Assembly (NCBI GenBank): GCA_963763095.1 | Contig: CAVXNR010000039.1 | Coordinates: 25,690 to 89,689 of the forward strand | Direction: 5' to 3' | Source: CAVUCH01 sp963763095 | GTDB lineage: Bacteria; Acidobacteriota; Vicinamibacteria; Vicinamibacterales; JAENWD01 | DNA length: 64,000 bases | Shown here: positions 17,171 to 26,274 of the stretch, in pieces | Layout of the letters: each line of letters starts with the position of its first letter | Position numbering within the stretch: position 1 is the first letter of the stretch | Made by a program: the position numbers and the translations under genes | The notes under the pieces: model-generated | Seen by the model: only the letters and a program-made list of their open reading frames with translations | What the model was told of the DNA's origin: nothing | Database searches by the model: none

Positions 17171-17602
17171 CTACCGCACGCCGAGCAGCTCGATGTCGAA
17201 CTTCAACGTCGCGTTCGGCGGAATGACGCCGGAAGAGCCCTGTGCCCCATACGCGAGGTCCGGCGGGATCGTCAGCGTGCGCGTGCCGCCGACCCTCATC
17301 CCCTTCACGCCCTGGTCCCACCCGGGGATGACCTCGCCTGCGCCCAGGCGAAACTCGAACGGCTCGTTCCGATCGCGCGAGCTGTCGAACTTCGTGCCGT
17401 CCGTGAGCGTGCCGGTGTAGTGCACGCTCACCCGCTGTCCGGGCTGTGCTTCCGGGCCCGATCCCACCTTCGTCTCCTCGATCCGCAGACTCGTCACCGG
17501 CGTGGTCACGGGAGTTCCCTTCCTGCCAGCCTCCTCCGGAGATCCGGACCCGGAGCACCCGATCGTGGCGAGCGCCAGCATCAACAGCAATGAATGTCGC
17601 AT
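17171..17602 (-). CDS. FKBP-type peptidyl-prolyl isomerase, lipoprotein
   Basis: From ATG 17602 the product is 143 residues with a lipoprotein signal (hydrophobic LLLMLALATIGC, lipid-modified Cys). The FKBP domain shows VHYTGTLTDGTKFDSS, FEFRLGAGEVIPGWDQG, then RVGGTRTLTIPPDLAYG and FDIELL, so the proline-isomerase pocket residues are conserved. It probably assists folding in the periplasm or at a membrane surface. A longer frame from 17701 lacks the lipoprotein logic. It precedes the DUF885 gene by 23 bases. Confidence 0.88.
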   Translation of the reverse strand: MRHSLLLMLALATIGCSGSGSPEEAGRKGTPVTTPVTSLRIEETKVGSGPEAQPGQRVSVHYTGTLTDGTKFDSSRDRNEPFEFRLGAGEVIPGWDQGVKGMRVGGTRTLTIPPDLAYGAQGSSGVIPPNATLKFDIELLGVR

Positions 17603-17667
17603 CAGTGGATTGTATATGGAGGGTGGCCGGTGTCGATCGCCCGGGGCGCCACGGACAGGCGCGACGC

Positions 17668-18099
17668 CTACTTGGCCCGCTGTCGGATTGGCGGCTTGCA
17701 CGCGGGGCAGGGCCAGTGGTCCTGCGCGGCTTTCTCGACCGTGATCGCCGTCGCACCGCTCTTCAGGCGCTTGCAGCCGGTCTGGTGATATTGCTTGTCC
17801 TTCGGCTGCACATACACGGTGCTGGCGTTCGCGGAGGCTGCTGCGTCACGCTGGGCCACGCCGGGGTCGCTGCAGTCGTGCGACTCGAGGCCACGCCGCT
17901 CGGCCTCGCCCTGCTTCATCACCTGCACCTTGCTGCCCGCCTTGCGCACGAGCGGACACCCAGGCTGGTGGAAGCGCTTCTCGCCCGGGATGACGACCAC
18001 GAGCGCCGACCCGGACGTCGTGAGCTGCGCAGTGGCGCGGGAGACCAGCGTGCCGAGCACGAGGCAGATGGCCAGCACGACGGGGGCGCTGCGCCGCAT
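17668..18099 (-). CDS. Exported protein with two H-x3-C metal-site-like repeats
   Basis: The start at ATG 18099 gives 143 residues with a Sec signal peptide ending ATAQ. Two related halves are visible: RFHQPGCPLV ... HDCSD and QYHQTGCKRLKSG ... HWPCPACKPP. The second half has H-x3-C and C-x2-C, the pattern of small Ada-like or nuclease-associated metal-binding modules; the first half keeps the His/Cys but has a weaker distal site. Function is unknown; metal binding in the periplasm is inferred. It lies 65 bases upstream of the FKBP gene on the same strand. Confidence 0.65.
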   Translation of the reverse strand: MRRSAPVVLAICLVLGTLVSRATAQLTTSGSALVVVIPGEKRFHQPGCPLVRKAGSKVQVMKQGEAERRGLESHDCSDPGVAQRDAAASANASTVYVQPKDKQYHQTGCKRLKSGATAITVEKAAQDHWPCPACKPPIRQRAK

Positions 18100-18226
18100 G
18101 ACGGTAGGATAGCATTCGACTTTCTGCGGCGTGCGCGGCGCTGAGGTGGTTGAGGAGAATCTGGAACTGATCACTGAGAACTGCCGGCTTATAACTTACG
18201 ACCGACAACTGACTGGAGGGCATTCG

Positions 18227-19084
18227 ATGCATCACCTGACGCACACTCGACGGGCATTTCTCGGGACGGCGGCGGCGGCCGTGGCCGCACCGGCGCTGGC
18301 CGCGCATCGCAGCCCCGCCGCGGCGCCGGCACCTGCCGCACGGACGCTGAAGATCGGGATTGCGTCCTACTCGATGCGCAAGTTCACGCTGGACCAGGCG
18401 CTCGCGATGGCGAAGACGATCGGCATCAAGCACATGACGTTCAAGGACGTCCACCTGCCGCGTACCGATTCACCTGACGCCATCGCGGCGAACCGCCGGA
18501 AGATCGAGGCGGCCGGCATAACGATCATGGGTGGCGGCACGATCACGATGAAGAACGAGCCCGATCAGATCCGGAAGGACTTCGCCTACGCGAAGCTCGC
18601 CGGGTTCCCGCTCATCTACGCCGCACCCGAGCCGCCGGCGCTCGATTTCATCGAGCAGATGGTGAAGGAGCACGACATCAAGCTGGCCATCCACAATCAC
18701 GGTCCGGAAGACAAGGCGTATCCCGCGCCAAAGGACGCGTATCTCGCCATCAAGAACCGCGACCGGCGGATGGGGTTGTGCGTCGATATCGGGCACACGA
18801 GTCGCACCGGCACCGACTTCGTACAGGCCATCGTCGATTACAAGGACCGCGTCTACGACCTGCACGTGAAGGACCTCAGCGATCCGATGAACAAGGACGC
18901 ACAGGTCGAGGTCGGACGCGGCGTGTTCGACATCCCGCGATTGTTCCGGACGCTTTTGCAGATCGGGTACGCGGGGCAGGTGGGGCTCGAGTACCAGATC
19001 AAAGAGGACGACCCGCTCCCCGGCATGATCGAATCGATCGCGTACATGCGAGGCGTGCTCGCCGCGCTGACGCAGACGACGTAG
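18227..19084 (+). CDS. Tat-exported sugar isomerase/epimerase-like TIM barrel
   Basis: From ATG 18227, with GGAGGG six bases upstream, the protein has 285 residues. The N-terminus TRRAFLGTAAAAVAAPALA is a twin-arginine signal. The barrel of the xylose isomerase-like AP-endonuclease superfamily follows, with LKIGIASYSMRKF, the HNHGPED ligand strand, CVDIGHTSRTG, DLHVKDLSD and GLEYQIKEDDP carrying the metal-binding His/Asp/Glu residues. Such exported proteins are frequent in Acidobacteria and Planctomycetes and act on sugars or cyclitols; the exact reaction is unknown. The region upstream (18160-18215) contains short AACTGATCACTGA-like repeats. Confidence 0.85.
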   Translation: MHHLTHTRRAFLGTAAAAVAAPALAAHRSPAAAPAPAARTLKIGIASYSMRKFTLDQALAMAKTIGIKHMTFKDVHLPRTDSPDAIAANRRKIEAAGITIMGGGTITMKNEPDQIRKDFAYAKLAGFPLIYAAPEPPALDFIEQMVKEHDIKLAIHNHGPEDKAYPAPKDAYLAIKNRDRRMGLCVDIGHTSRTGTDFVQAIVDYKDRVYDLHVKDLSDPMNKDAQVEVGRGVFDIPRLFRTLLQIGYAGQVGLEYQIKEDDPLPGMIESIAYMRGVLAALTQTT

Positions 19085-19501
19085 CCTCTACCGCCGAGTT
19101 TTGGGCCGAACGTCTGGCCTGAAGCGCGCGGCCGCCAACGCGGTGGCGCGTTGCACCGTCCCGCCTGTGCAGCGCCCGCCACTCGCCCACCACTCGCCCA
19201 GCGCCCGCCCACCGCCCGCCGCCGGTCTTTCGCCGCCCGGCGTGCGTTTCTCTTTTCCCAGTGACGAACCTTGTGACGATCCGCAGGGACGAGCAACGTC
19301 CACCGCGTGGTCAGGTGCGGCGCGGGGTGCCGGCCGCAGCCCCCGTGTGACGAGCCGCATCAGGTCGGCCGTTTCTGCGCGGATACCGGCGGTTTCCGCG
19401 TCCAACGTTCGCACGTGCGCTCCGTCTAAGCCCGCGAGACCGTGCCCGCCAACACGGTTTGCAGCAACTGTCGAACACCGGCGCTTCGACGGAGACGGAC
19501 C
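19085..19501. other. Gene-free stretch with CCGCCCGCC repeats
   Basis: This 417-base region carries CGCCCGCCACTCGCCC-type short tandem units (about 19170-19235). I see no supported gene. A minus-strand frame crossing it has no family resemblance and is mostly opposite the next gene. The ribosome site GGAG of the following gene lies at its right end. Confidence 0.5.
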
Positions 19502-20101
19502 ATGCGGTATGCAGCCATGCTCCTCGCGTGCGCACTCGGCACCGGGAGTGCCAGTGCGGACACCAGCCGCCCGTTCACCCATGACAATCCCCAGGTGCGC
19601 GTCCGCCCGACCAGTGCGCTCGCCCGCAAGGTAATCGACGCGGGCCTGGCGCGATCCACGACGTTCCGCCGCCTGGTGCAACGCCTCGAGAGCTCGGATG
19701 TGATCGTCTACGTGCAGATGCGTCCCAACATGCCGTCCGACATTGGCGGGCTGGTCGAGTTCATGGGCGGCGGCGGCGCCTACCGTTACCTGCGAGTGTC
19801 CGTCGGGAGTTCGCACCACCAGAGCGTGATGGTCGCACTGCTCGGGCACGAGCTGCAGCACGCGGCCGAAGTGGCCGACGCGCCCGGCGTGCAGACCGCG
19901 GAAGCCTTTGCCGAGTTCTACCGGCGCACCGGTCTGCCAACCGGCGCGGGCCGCTATGATTCGCTGGCCGCACAATCAACGGGCCGGACTGTGCAGGCCG
20001 AATTGCGCAGCCGGCCCAGCGACAGCCGCGTTGCGCGGCATGCCTCCACCGAGGAGGCACTGCTCGACGGCGGCGGCTCGATCGCGATCGCCATGCCCTG
20101 A
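19502..20101 (+). CDS. Exported zincin-like protein (HExxH)
   Basis: ATG 19502 follows GGAG with a seven-base gap. The product has 199 residues with a Sec signal (MRYAAMLLACALGTGSASAD). A zinc-metallopeptidase-like motif, GHELQHAAEV, lies in the middle, followed by a conserved-looking helix TAEAFAEFYRRTG. No third ligand is certain, so this is either a small protease or an inactive relative. No named family is recognised. It precedes an exported phosphatase-like gene on the same strand by 128 bases. Confidence 0.65.
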   Translation: MRYAAMLLACALGTGSASADTSRPFTHDNPQVRVRPTSALARKVIDAGLARSTTFRRLVQRLESSDVIVYVQMRPNMPSDIGGLVEFMGGGGAYRYLRVSVGSSHHQSVMVALLGHELQHAAEVADAPGVQTAEAFAEFYRRTGLPTGAGRYDSLAAQSTGRTVQAELRSRPSDSRVARHASTEEALLDGGGSIAIAMP

Positions 20102-20229
20102 GGCGCACCGCACCGCGCGCGGCGGGCGTCCCGATCGCGTCGAGCCAGCGCGGTCGGCGCCGAGCATGCGTGCCGCCTGATGGGTTACCCTCACGACTCC
20201 GCCGCCTCAGCGTGCGGATGGAGTCCAAC

Positions 20230-21324
20230 ATGCGATCGATTCGACTCGCCGCCATTCTCGCCACGTTGCTCACGGCCACGGGCACACGGGCCGCCGACCG
20301 CCAGACCGAGAATGTCGTTCTCATAACGCTGGACGGTGTACGCATCCAGGAGATCTTCAGTGGGCTCGATGAGGCCGCCGCTCGCGAGGTCGTGAAGAAC
20401 GGCCGTGCCGAGGATTCGCCGCTGTGGCAGCGCTACTGGGCGCCGACGCCGGACGAGCGGCGGCGCAAGCTGATGCCGTTCCTCTGGGGCACCCTGCTGG
20501 CGGACCACGGCGCCATCGCGGGGAACCCAGCCGCGGGCAGCGCAATGCGCGTCACGAATCGGCATCGCTTCTCGTACCCGGGGTATTCCGAGATCGCCAC
20601 GGGAGCGGCGCACGACGCGGAGATCGACAGCAACGACAACAGGCGCAACCCATTCCCCTCGGTGCTCGAGATCGTCCGCCGTGAGCGGAAGCTGGATCGG
20701 CGCGCGGTCGCGACGTTTGCCTCGTGGGAGACGTTCCGCTGGATCGTCGAGCACGAAGAGGGCGCGACCACGGTGAACGCAGGCCTGCAGGCGTACGACC
20801 ACCCTGATCAGGAGCTGCAGGTGCTGAGCCGGTGGCAGTTCGAGGCGCGGACCCCATGGGACGGCACCCGCCACGACGCGTACACGTGGCGCTTCGCGCG
20901 CGCGCACCTGGCGAGCTACCAGCCGCGCCTTTTGTGGATTGCGCTCGACGAGACGGACGACTGGGCCCACGACGGCCGCTACGATCGGGTACTCGACAGC
21001 CTCGCACGCTCCGATGCGGCGCTTTCGGACCTGTGGACATGGCTGCAGGCCCACGATCAGTATCGGGGAAAGACGACGATCGTAATCACCACGGACCATG
21101 GTCGAGGAACGGGCCCGACCGGCTGGCGCGACCACGGCAAGGACGTCGAAGGCGCTCAGGACGTGTGGGTGGCGATCGCCGGTCCCGATACGATCGGCCG
21201 CGGCGAGTGGCGCAACACCCCCGCCATCTACCAGAACCAGATCGCCGCGACCGTCGCGTCCCTCCTGGGCGTGGACTACCAGCGCCTGGTGCCGGACGCC
21301 GGCCCTCCCCTCCCCCTCAAATGA
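20230..21324 (+). CDS. Exported alkaline-phosphatase-superfamily protein
   Basis: ATG 20230 with GGAG six bases upstream gives 364 residues and a Sec signal (LAAILATLLTATGTRAAD). The superfamily signature is present: VVLITLDGVRIQEIF (metal Asp and nucleophile position), YSEIATGA, then ALDETDDWAHDGRYD and ITTDHGRGTGP with the C-terminal Asp/His metal ligands. Such proteins are phosphatases, phosphodiesterases or sulfatase-like hydrolases. The nucleophile position here is not an obvious Ser/Thr, so the reaction is uncertain. An inverted repeat begins directly after the stop. Confidence 0.8.
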   Translation: MRSIRLAAILATLLTATGTRAADRQTENVVLITLDGVRIQEIFSGLDEAAAREVVKNGRAEDSPLWQRYWAPTPDERRRKLMPFLWGTLLADHGAIAGNPAAGSAMRVTNRHRFSYPGYSEIATGAAHDAEIDSNDNRRNPFPSVLEIVRRERKLDRRAVATFASWETFRWIVEHEEGATTVNAGLQAYDHPDQELQVLSRWQFEARTPWDGTRHDAYTWRFARAHLASYQPRLLWIALDETDDWAHDGRYDRVLDSLARSDAALSDLWTWLQAHDQYRGKTTIVITTDHGRGTGPTGWRDHGKDVEGAQDVWVAIAGPDTIGRGEWRNTPAIYQNQIAATVASLLGVDYQRLVPDAGPPLPLK

Positions 21325-21332
21325 GACTGAAC

Positions 21333-21410
21333 TGAGAATGAGATCGGGAGGTGTTTCCGGTCGGGAGGTGTTTCCGTGCACCTCGGAAACACCTCCCGAT
21401 CTCATTCTCA
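21333..21410. repeat. GATCGGGAGGT inverted-repeat element, copy 2
   Basis: Perfect 27-base arms: 21333-21359 (starting TGAGAATGAGATCGGG) and 21384-21410. The loop contains an additional direct copy of TCGGGAGGTGTTTCCG (21361-21376). With a few mismatches the pairing extends outward to about 21321 and 21421. It lies exactly between two convergent stops and could act as a bidirectional transcript end, though no T-tract is present. Confidence 0.88.
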
Positions 21411-21418
21411 CTTCGGTC

Positions 21419-22402
21419 TCACCAGCGGTGGTGGACTTCGGGGGCGAGGCGGAGGTCGTACACCGCCTGGACGGCGGCCATTGTCTCCGCCGGAAGGGGC
21501 GGGAGGTCGGCGGCAGCGACGTTCTCCTGCACCTGCGCCGGGTTCTTCCCGCCGGGGATGGCACAGGTGACGGCGTCGAACATGAGCGTCCACCGAAGGG
21601 CCATCTGGGCGAGCGTCATGCCTGTCGGCACGAGAGGCCGCAGATTGTCGACGACGGAAAGTCCCAGTTCATAGTCCACCCCCGAGAACGTCTCTCCGCG
21701 ATCGAACGCCGCGCCCTGGCGGTTGAAGCTGCGATGGTCGTCCGCGGCAAACGTCGACGCCCGCGTGAGCTTGCCAGTCAGCATCCCGGACGCCAACGGC
21801 AGGCGGGCGAGGATGCCGACCTGACGCCGCACGGCTTCGGGGAAGAACCGCTCGATCGGGCGCTGGCGGAACATGTTGAAGATGATCTGGATCGACTGCA
21901 CACCCGGAAACTCAATCGCCTTGAGCGCCTCTTCCACGCGCTCGACGCTGGCACCGTAATACCGGACCTTCCCGTCACGGATGAGATCGTCCAGCGCCGC
22001 GAAGACCTCCGGCTGGTAATAGACGTCCGTCGGCGCGGAGTGTAACTGCAGGAGATCGAGTGTGTCGGTTTCCAGGTTGCGCAGGCTTCGCTCCACGAAG
22101 GCTGTCAGGTTTGCCTTCGTGTACCCGGCCGCCGTATGGGGATCGAGCCGCCGCCCCGCCTTGGTCGCCACATGAAACCGCTCCCGCCGCTCGCGTTTCA
22201 ACCTCGCGAGGAGCCGTTCACTGCGCCCATCACCGTAGACATCGGCCGTGTCGAAGAAGTTGACGCCAGCGTCGAGCGCCGCATGCAGCGCCGTCATCGA
22301 CTCATCGTCATCGACAGGCCCCCACGTGCCGCCGATGGCCCATGCGCCGAAGCTGATGGTGGAGACATTGAACCCGGTGCGACCGAGCGGACGGTATTGC
22401 AT
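21419..22402 (-). CDS. Aldo/keto reductase
   Basis: From ATG 22402, with AGGAG about six bases upstream, the protein has 327 residues. It is an NADPH-dependent (beta/alpha)8 oxidoreductase: MQYRPLGRTGFNVSTISFG, catalytic FFDTADVYGDGRSE (Asp and Tyr), VATKAGRRL (Lys), LLQLHS (His position), and the cofactor segment VTCAIPGGKNPAQ near the end. It resembles the YhdN/Tas-like group. It is convergent with the phosphatase-like gene, and the two stops are separated by the inverted repeat. Confidence 0.88.
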   Translation of the reverse strand: MQYRPLGRTGFNVSTISFGAWAIGGTWGPVDDDESMTALHAALDAGVNFFDTADVYGDGRSERLLARLKRERRERFHVATKAGRRLDPHTAAGYTKANLTAFVERSLRNLETDTLDLLQLHSAPTDVYYQPEVFAALDDLIRDGKVRYYGASVERVEEALKAIEFPGVQSIQIIFNMFRQRPIERFFPEAVRRQVGILARLPLASGMLTGKLTRASTFAADDHRSFNRQGAAFDRGETFSGVDYELGLSVVDNLRPLVPTGMTLAQMALRWTLMFDAVTCAIPGGKNPAQVQENVAAADLPPLPAETMAAVQAVYDLRLAPEVHHRW

Positions 22403-22493
22403 CGATAGCTCCTGCTTTACACCGGCGCCGGGCTCCAGGCTCCGGGCTCCAGCATCGTGCCGCAAAACTCGCCCACCGCCCAGCGCCCGGCGC

Positions 22494-23180
22494 CTACGCC
22501 CGTCTCCTCCTCACGTTGAGCACCAGCGAGAGGACGAGATAATAGGCGGGGAAGATCAGCGACAGGTATAGGACGGGCCCGGCCACGTCCGGGAACTGCC
22601 AGATCATCACGAGCACCAGAAGGGCCCAGGTGAGGCCGAGTGCGAGAGTGGGCACGCGGAGCGTCGGCGTGCGCGAAGGGTAGACGTATGCGATCGGCAC
22701 GAACACCAGGACCGCCAGCCCGATCAGCACGGCCGCGTTCATGGCCGGCGGCGACCCGATCACGACCAGGTAGAAGACGATGATGTTCCAGTAGGACGGG
22801 AAGCCCGTGAAGTAGTGATCGGACGTCTTCGCCGCCTCCTGGCTGAACCCGTACGCGCTCGACAGGAGCATCGCGCTGACGACGATGATGGCGAGCGCGT
22901 CCGGCGTGAGACGGGCGTGGTACACCAGGTACGCGGGAGCGAACACGAAGGTGAGGTAGTCGACGATGTCGTCCAGGCGCGCGCCGTTGAAGGACGGGAG
23001 CCGCTCCTTCACCCGTACCGCGCGCGCCAGGGCGCCGTCCGCGGAGTCGATGGCGGTTGCGACGGCCATCCACAGGAACGCTCGCCGGTAGTCTCCCGCG
23101 CCCGTAGCGGCGATCATCACCAGCCCCAGCAGCGCCCCGCTCGCCGTGAGCAGGTGCACGGCCCACGCCGACCAGGGCAC
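22494..23180 (-). CDS. pcs: CDP-alcohol phosphatidyltransferase, phosphatidylcholine-synthase-like
   Basis: The 228-residue integral membrane protein carries the CDP-alcohol transferase signature D-G-x2-A-R-x8-G-x3-D-x3-D. It is seen as DSADGALARAVRV followed by NGARLDDIVDY. The surroundings (AIDSADG, LPSFNGARLDDIVDYLTFVFAPAY) resemble bacterial phosphatidylcholine synthase, which condenses CDP-diacylglycerol with choline. At least six hydrophobic helices follow. It starts six bases after the preceding hypothetical gene. Other CDP-alcohol transferases cannot be fully excluded. Confidence 0.78.
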   Translation of the reverse strand: MPWSAWAVHLLTASGALLGLVMIAATGAGDYRRAFLWMAVATAIDSADGALARAVRVKERLPSFNGARLDDIVDYLTFVFAPAYLVYHARLTPDALAIIVVSAMLLSSAYGFSQEAAKTSDHYFTGFPSYWNIIVFYLVVIGSPPAMNAAVLIGLAVLVFVPIAYVYPSRTPTLRVPTLALGLTWALLVLVMIWQFPDVAGPVLYLSLIFPAYYLVLSLVLNVRRRRA

Positions 23181-23186
23181 CGCCGC

Positions 23187-23700
23187 CTAATCCCTGCCGC
23201 GCGCCGCCTGTGGCACGTTGTGCAGCGCGCCCCAGGTCTCGGGGTCCTGCGACAGGAGCGTGGACAGGTATAGCGTGACATCCTCCGGCGGGAATGCGGC
23301 ATCGAGGGCGCCGGCAGCGGCGGTCAGCCGCTCGGCGGAAATCGGTCCCTCCGGATCGGCGGTAATCAGACCCTCCTCGTGCACGATGCCGAGCGCGTCG
23401 AGAAAGCCCTTCAGCATCGGCCGCTGGTGCGCGAGGTGATAGCTGACGAGCAGCCGGGCCGCGAGCGCATCCGGCATCTGGGGGAAGGAGACGAGGTAGC
23501 GCGCTTTCTTCTCGAGTGGAAGTCCCTGCACGAACTTCGGCCGCGCCTTCAGGTGGCGCGCGATCAGCGTCATCGCCTCGATCTGCTGCTCGACGCCGTC
23601 GCGTTCCTGCCAGAACGCCTCCGCGGCGAGGAGGCGCTTCGCCTCGGGCATCTGCTTCCACAGCCGCGCCGGCTGGACGGGGGTCTGAGTATCGGTCACG
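23187..23700 (-). CDS. Hypothetical helical protein (about 171 aa)
   Basis: The probable start is GTG 23700; the ribosome site is not clear, and an internal ATG is also possible. The protein is predominantly helical (KRLLAAEAFWQERDGVEQQ, TLIARHLKARPKF, ARLLVSYHLAHQRPML). It ends six bases before the Pcs-like gene and is therefore likely co-expressed with it. No domain family is recognised and no signal or membrane segment is present. A role with the lipid enzyme is only suggested by position. Confidence 0.6.
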
Positions 23701-23779
23701 GGAGGATTATCGCTCAAGTGCTGCGGACGGCGGGCGGCGGTCGGACAGCGTCCACCGCCTGACAATCGCCTGAGCGGAG

Positions 23780-23936
23780 GTCGCCTGCAGGCTGCAGGCG
23801 GCAGGCTGCGGGCCTGTCTGGCTCACGCGGGGCCATCAGCGGCCTGTTGGCGGGATTGCGGCCTGCCGCGGATCGGCGACCTCGCGCCTGAGGCCAGGTC
23901 CGCCTGCAGGCGGCAGCCTGCCGTCTGGAGCCTGTG
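23780..23936. repeat. Dispersed inverted GGCTGCAGG repeat (long copy)
   Basis: Left arm units such as GCAGGCTGCAGGCGGCAGG, a core with CCTGTCTGGCTCACGCG and a second pairing GGCCTGTTGGCGG, and right arm units CTGCAGGCGGCAGCCTGCC fill the space directly after the TonB receptor stop. It can fold into a long imperfect hairpin. Confidence 0.75.
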
Positions 23937-23937
23937 A

Positions 23938-26181
23938 TTAAAAACTGACCCTCAACTCCCCCGCGATCTGGCGCTTGAAGATGTCCCCGAAGATGTGCTG
24001 CTGAATCTCCTCGTTGAACAGATTCACGATCTTGAGCGCCAGCACGTACTGGTCGCGCGTCCGGGTGCGCGTGCCGAACTTCACGCCGGCCGTCAGGTTC
24101 ACCTGCGTGTAGGCGTCGGTCGTGCCCGCGTAGCGTGCGTCGAGCACGTCCTGCCAGAACGCCTCGTCCTGATAGCTCACGGCGAGATTGCCGAGCAGGC
24201 GCGAGCCGCTGTAGTTGACGCCCACGTTGAACCGGTTCTTCGGCGGCAGGTTGATCTCGGACTGGGCGAAGTCGATGGCGCGCGGCGTCGGCTGATACGA
24301 GTAGTTCGCATACGCGCTCAGCTCCTTGTTGAACGCACCGTCCACTCCGAACTCCACGCCCTTCTGCCGCACCCTTCCGAATTCCCGATAGCTGAAAGCC
24401 GCGGGCAGGCCGAAGCCGGGTCCGAAGGGGCACGTGCGGCCGGCGGGCGGGTTCGGCGGGCAGTAGAGGAACTCGAGCAGGAACGCCGGCAGCGGCCAGC
24501 CAGGCGGTGGATTGGTCGCCCGGTACCAGCTCACCTGGGAGAAGAAGACATCGTTCTTCGTTTCGTTCTGGAACCACGCGGCGGTGACGGTCGCGCGCTG
24601 CGCGATGATCCCTGTGTAGCCCACCTCGTACGCCGTGATCGACTGCTTGGTGAGCTCTTCGGATGGAACGTTCGGGATCTCCACCTTGTTGCCCCGGGCC
24701 AGGATCGGGAAGTTGAACACGCGGCCGGCCAGCGCCGGGCTCAGCGATCCGAGCGGCAGCTGATTGAGGATCACGGTATCGAGGTAGTTGTTGATCACCG
24801 ACGGCGCCCGGAACGCCCGGTTGTACCAGACGCGAATGGTCTGCTGCTCCGACGGCTTCAGCATCACGCTGGTGCGGGGCGAGAACTGCGGGTTGTCGAT
24901 GTTCTGGAACTTGTCGACGCGCGCGCCGACAATCCACCGCACATGCTTGCCGAGAAAAATCTCGTCCTGTGCGTACGCGCCGCCCTCCGCGCGGTTGTCC
25001 CCTTCGGGAGCAATCGTCAGGTCGTACAGATTCTGTCGAAAGTTGCCCCCGTAGGTCAGCACGTTGTGCGTGCCCACGTTCTGCACGTTGCCCACCTCGA
25101 AGTCGAACGTCTTGCTCTTGAAGTCGAACGCGAGCTGCTGCCCCGTCGGGCCGAACGCCAGCAGGTTCGTGGCGCTGCCGTTCAGGATGTTGGTGAAGAA
25201 GTTGGCCTTGAAGGCGCCCTTGCTGTAGTTCACCTTCCCGTAGCTGAGGACCGTGCCGCGATCGATGTCGAACGGCCCGATGCCGCTGTGGAGGATCCCG
25301 TCGGTCCCGGCCACGCCACCCTGGAACACCAGCCGCCTGCCGTCTTCGAAATCCCGATCCACCCGCACGTCGAACTTCGGCTGCGTGGTGCCCGTGTTCG
25401 TGAACTCCGGATACAGCGTGCCCGTGTTGTTCGGAATGGCGCCGGCCGGCCGCAGCAGCGGGTCCTGCGTGAAGACACCCGCAGACACCTTGTAGGACCA
25501 CCGCTCGTTGACCGCCTGCGCGTGTGAGCCCGACACGTAGAAGAGCGAACCGGCGTCCTCACGCGACTGCGACGACTCGCGGTTGAACCCGCCGAAGCCC
25601 ACTGTGAAGCTCGATCCCTGGATCTCGCGCGGCGTCTTCGTGATGACGTTGACGACGCCCGAGAGCGCGTTGGCGCCCCAGATGGCGGAGGCGGGACCGC
25701 GGATGACCTCGATCTGCTTGATCTCGGCAGGATTCACCGGCAGGAAGTCCCACGCGATGAACCCGAAAAAATCGAGGTAGATGCTGCGGCCATCGATCAG
25801 CGCCAGCTGCGAGGTCGAGAGCGTGGAGCTCGCGCCGCGTGAGGTGATGTTGATGTCCCGCGCCGACGTCTGCGTCACGTTGACGCCGGGCACCGAGCGG
25901 AACACATCAGCGTAGCTGGCCGACGCGGTATTGATGATGGTCTGGCTGTTGATGAGGCTGACGGCCGCGGGCGCGTTGACGAGGGCCTCCTCGTTCTTAG
26001 AGGCGCTCACCACGACCTGCTCGTTGTAGACGGGCGACTCTTGTGCGGCGTCCACTGGCTCGCCGGCAGGCCCCTGCTGCGGCTCCTGGGCAGGCGGCGG
26101 AGGGGCCGGCTGCTGCGCCGCCGCGACTCGTGTGCAGGCCAGCACGATCAGACACGCGCGGGCAACCTGACGGATGCGCAT
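23938..26181 (-). CDS. TonB-dependent outer membrane receptor (747 aa)
   Basis: The protein imports a siderophore, vitamin or carbohydrate across the outer membrane using TonB. A Sec signal (ARACLIVLACTRVAAAQQ) is followed by a Pro/Gln-rich spacer. The plug domain contains YNEQVVVSASKNEE, a TonB-box-like start, and IEVIRGPASAIWGANALSGVVNV. The 22-strand barrel ends in the terminal-Phe strand GELRVSF. The start at ATG 26181 has AAGGAG seven bases upstream. The substrate is unknown; no TonB or ABC partner is adjacent. A long repeat block follows the stop. Confidence 0.93.
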   Translation of the reverse strand: MRIRQVARACLIVLACTRVAAAQQPAPPPPAQEPQQGPAGEPVDAAQESPVYNEQVVVSASKNEEALVNAPAAVSLINSQTIINTASASYADVFRSVPGVNVTQTSARDINITSRGASSTLSTSQLALIDGRSIYLDFFGFIAWDFLPVNPAEIKQIEVIRGPASAIWGANALSGVVNVITKTPREIQGSSFTVGFGGFNRESSQSREDAGSLFYVSGSHAQAVNERWSYKVSAGVFTQDPLLRPAGAIPNNTGTLYPEFTNTGTTQPKFDVRVDRDFEDGRRLVFQGGVAGTDGILHSGIGPFDIDRGTVLSYGKVNYSKGAFKANFFTNILNGSATNLLAFGPTGQQLAFDFKSKTFDFEVGNVQNVGTHNVLTYGGNFRQNLYDLTIAPEGDNRAEGGAYAQDEIFLGKHVRWIVGARVDKFQNIDNPQFSPRTSVMLKPSEQQTIRVWYNRAFRAPSVINNYLDTVILNQLPLGSLSPALAGRVFNFPILARGNKVEIPNVPSEELTKQSITAYEVGYTGIIAQRATVTAAWFQNETKNDVFFSQVSWYRATNPPPGWPLPAFLLEFLYCPPNPPAGRTCPFGPGFGLPAAFSYREFGRVRQKGVEFGVDGAFNKELSAYANYSYQPTPRAIDFAQSEINLPPKNRFNVGVNYSGSRLLGNLAVSYQDEAFWQDVLDARYAGTTDAYTQVNLTAGVKFGTRTRTRDQYVLALKIVNLFNEEIQQHIFGDIFKRQIAGELRVSF

Positions 26182-26274
26182 GCAGCAACTCCTTGGGTTG
26201 TCGAGTATGCGGCGATTCGGGGGGCGCGCCGCGCGCCTCCGGAGGCGCCACCTCGAGCGTCGGCGAACTATACA

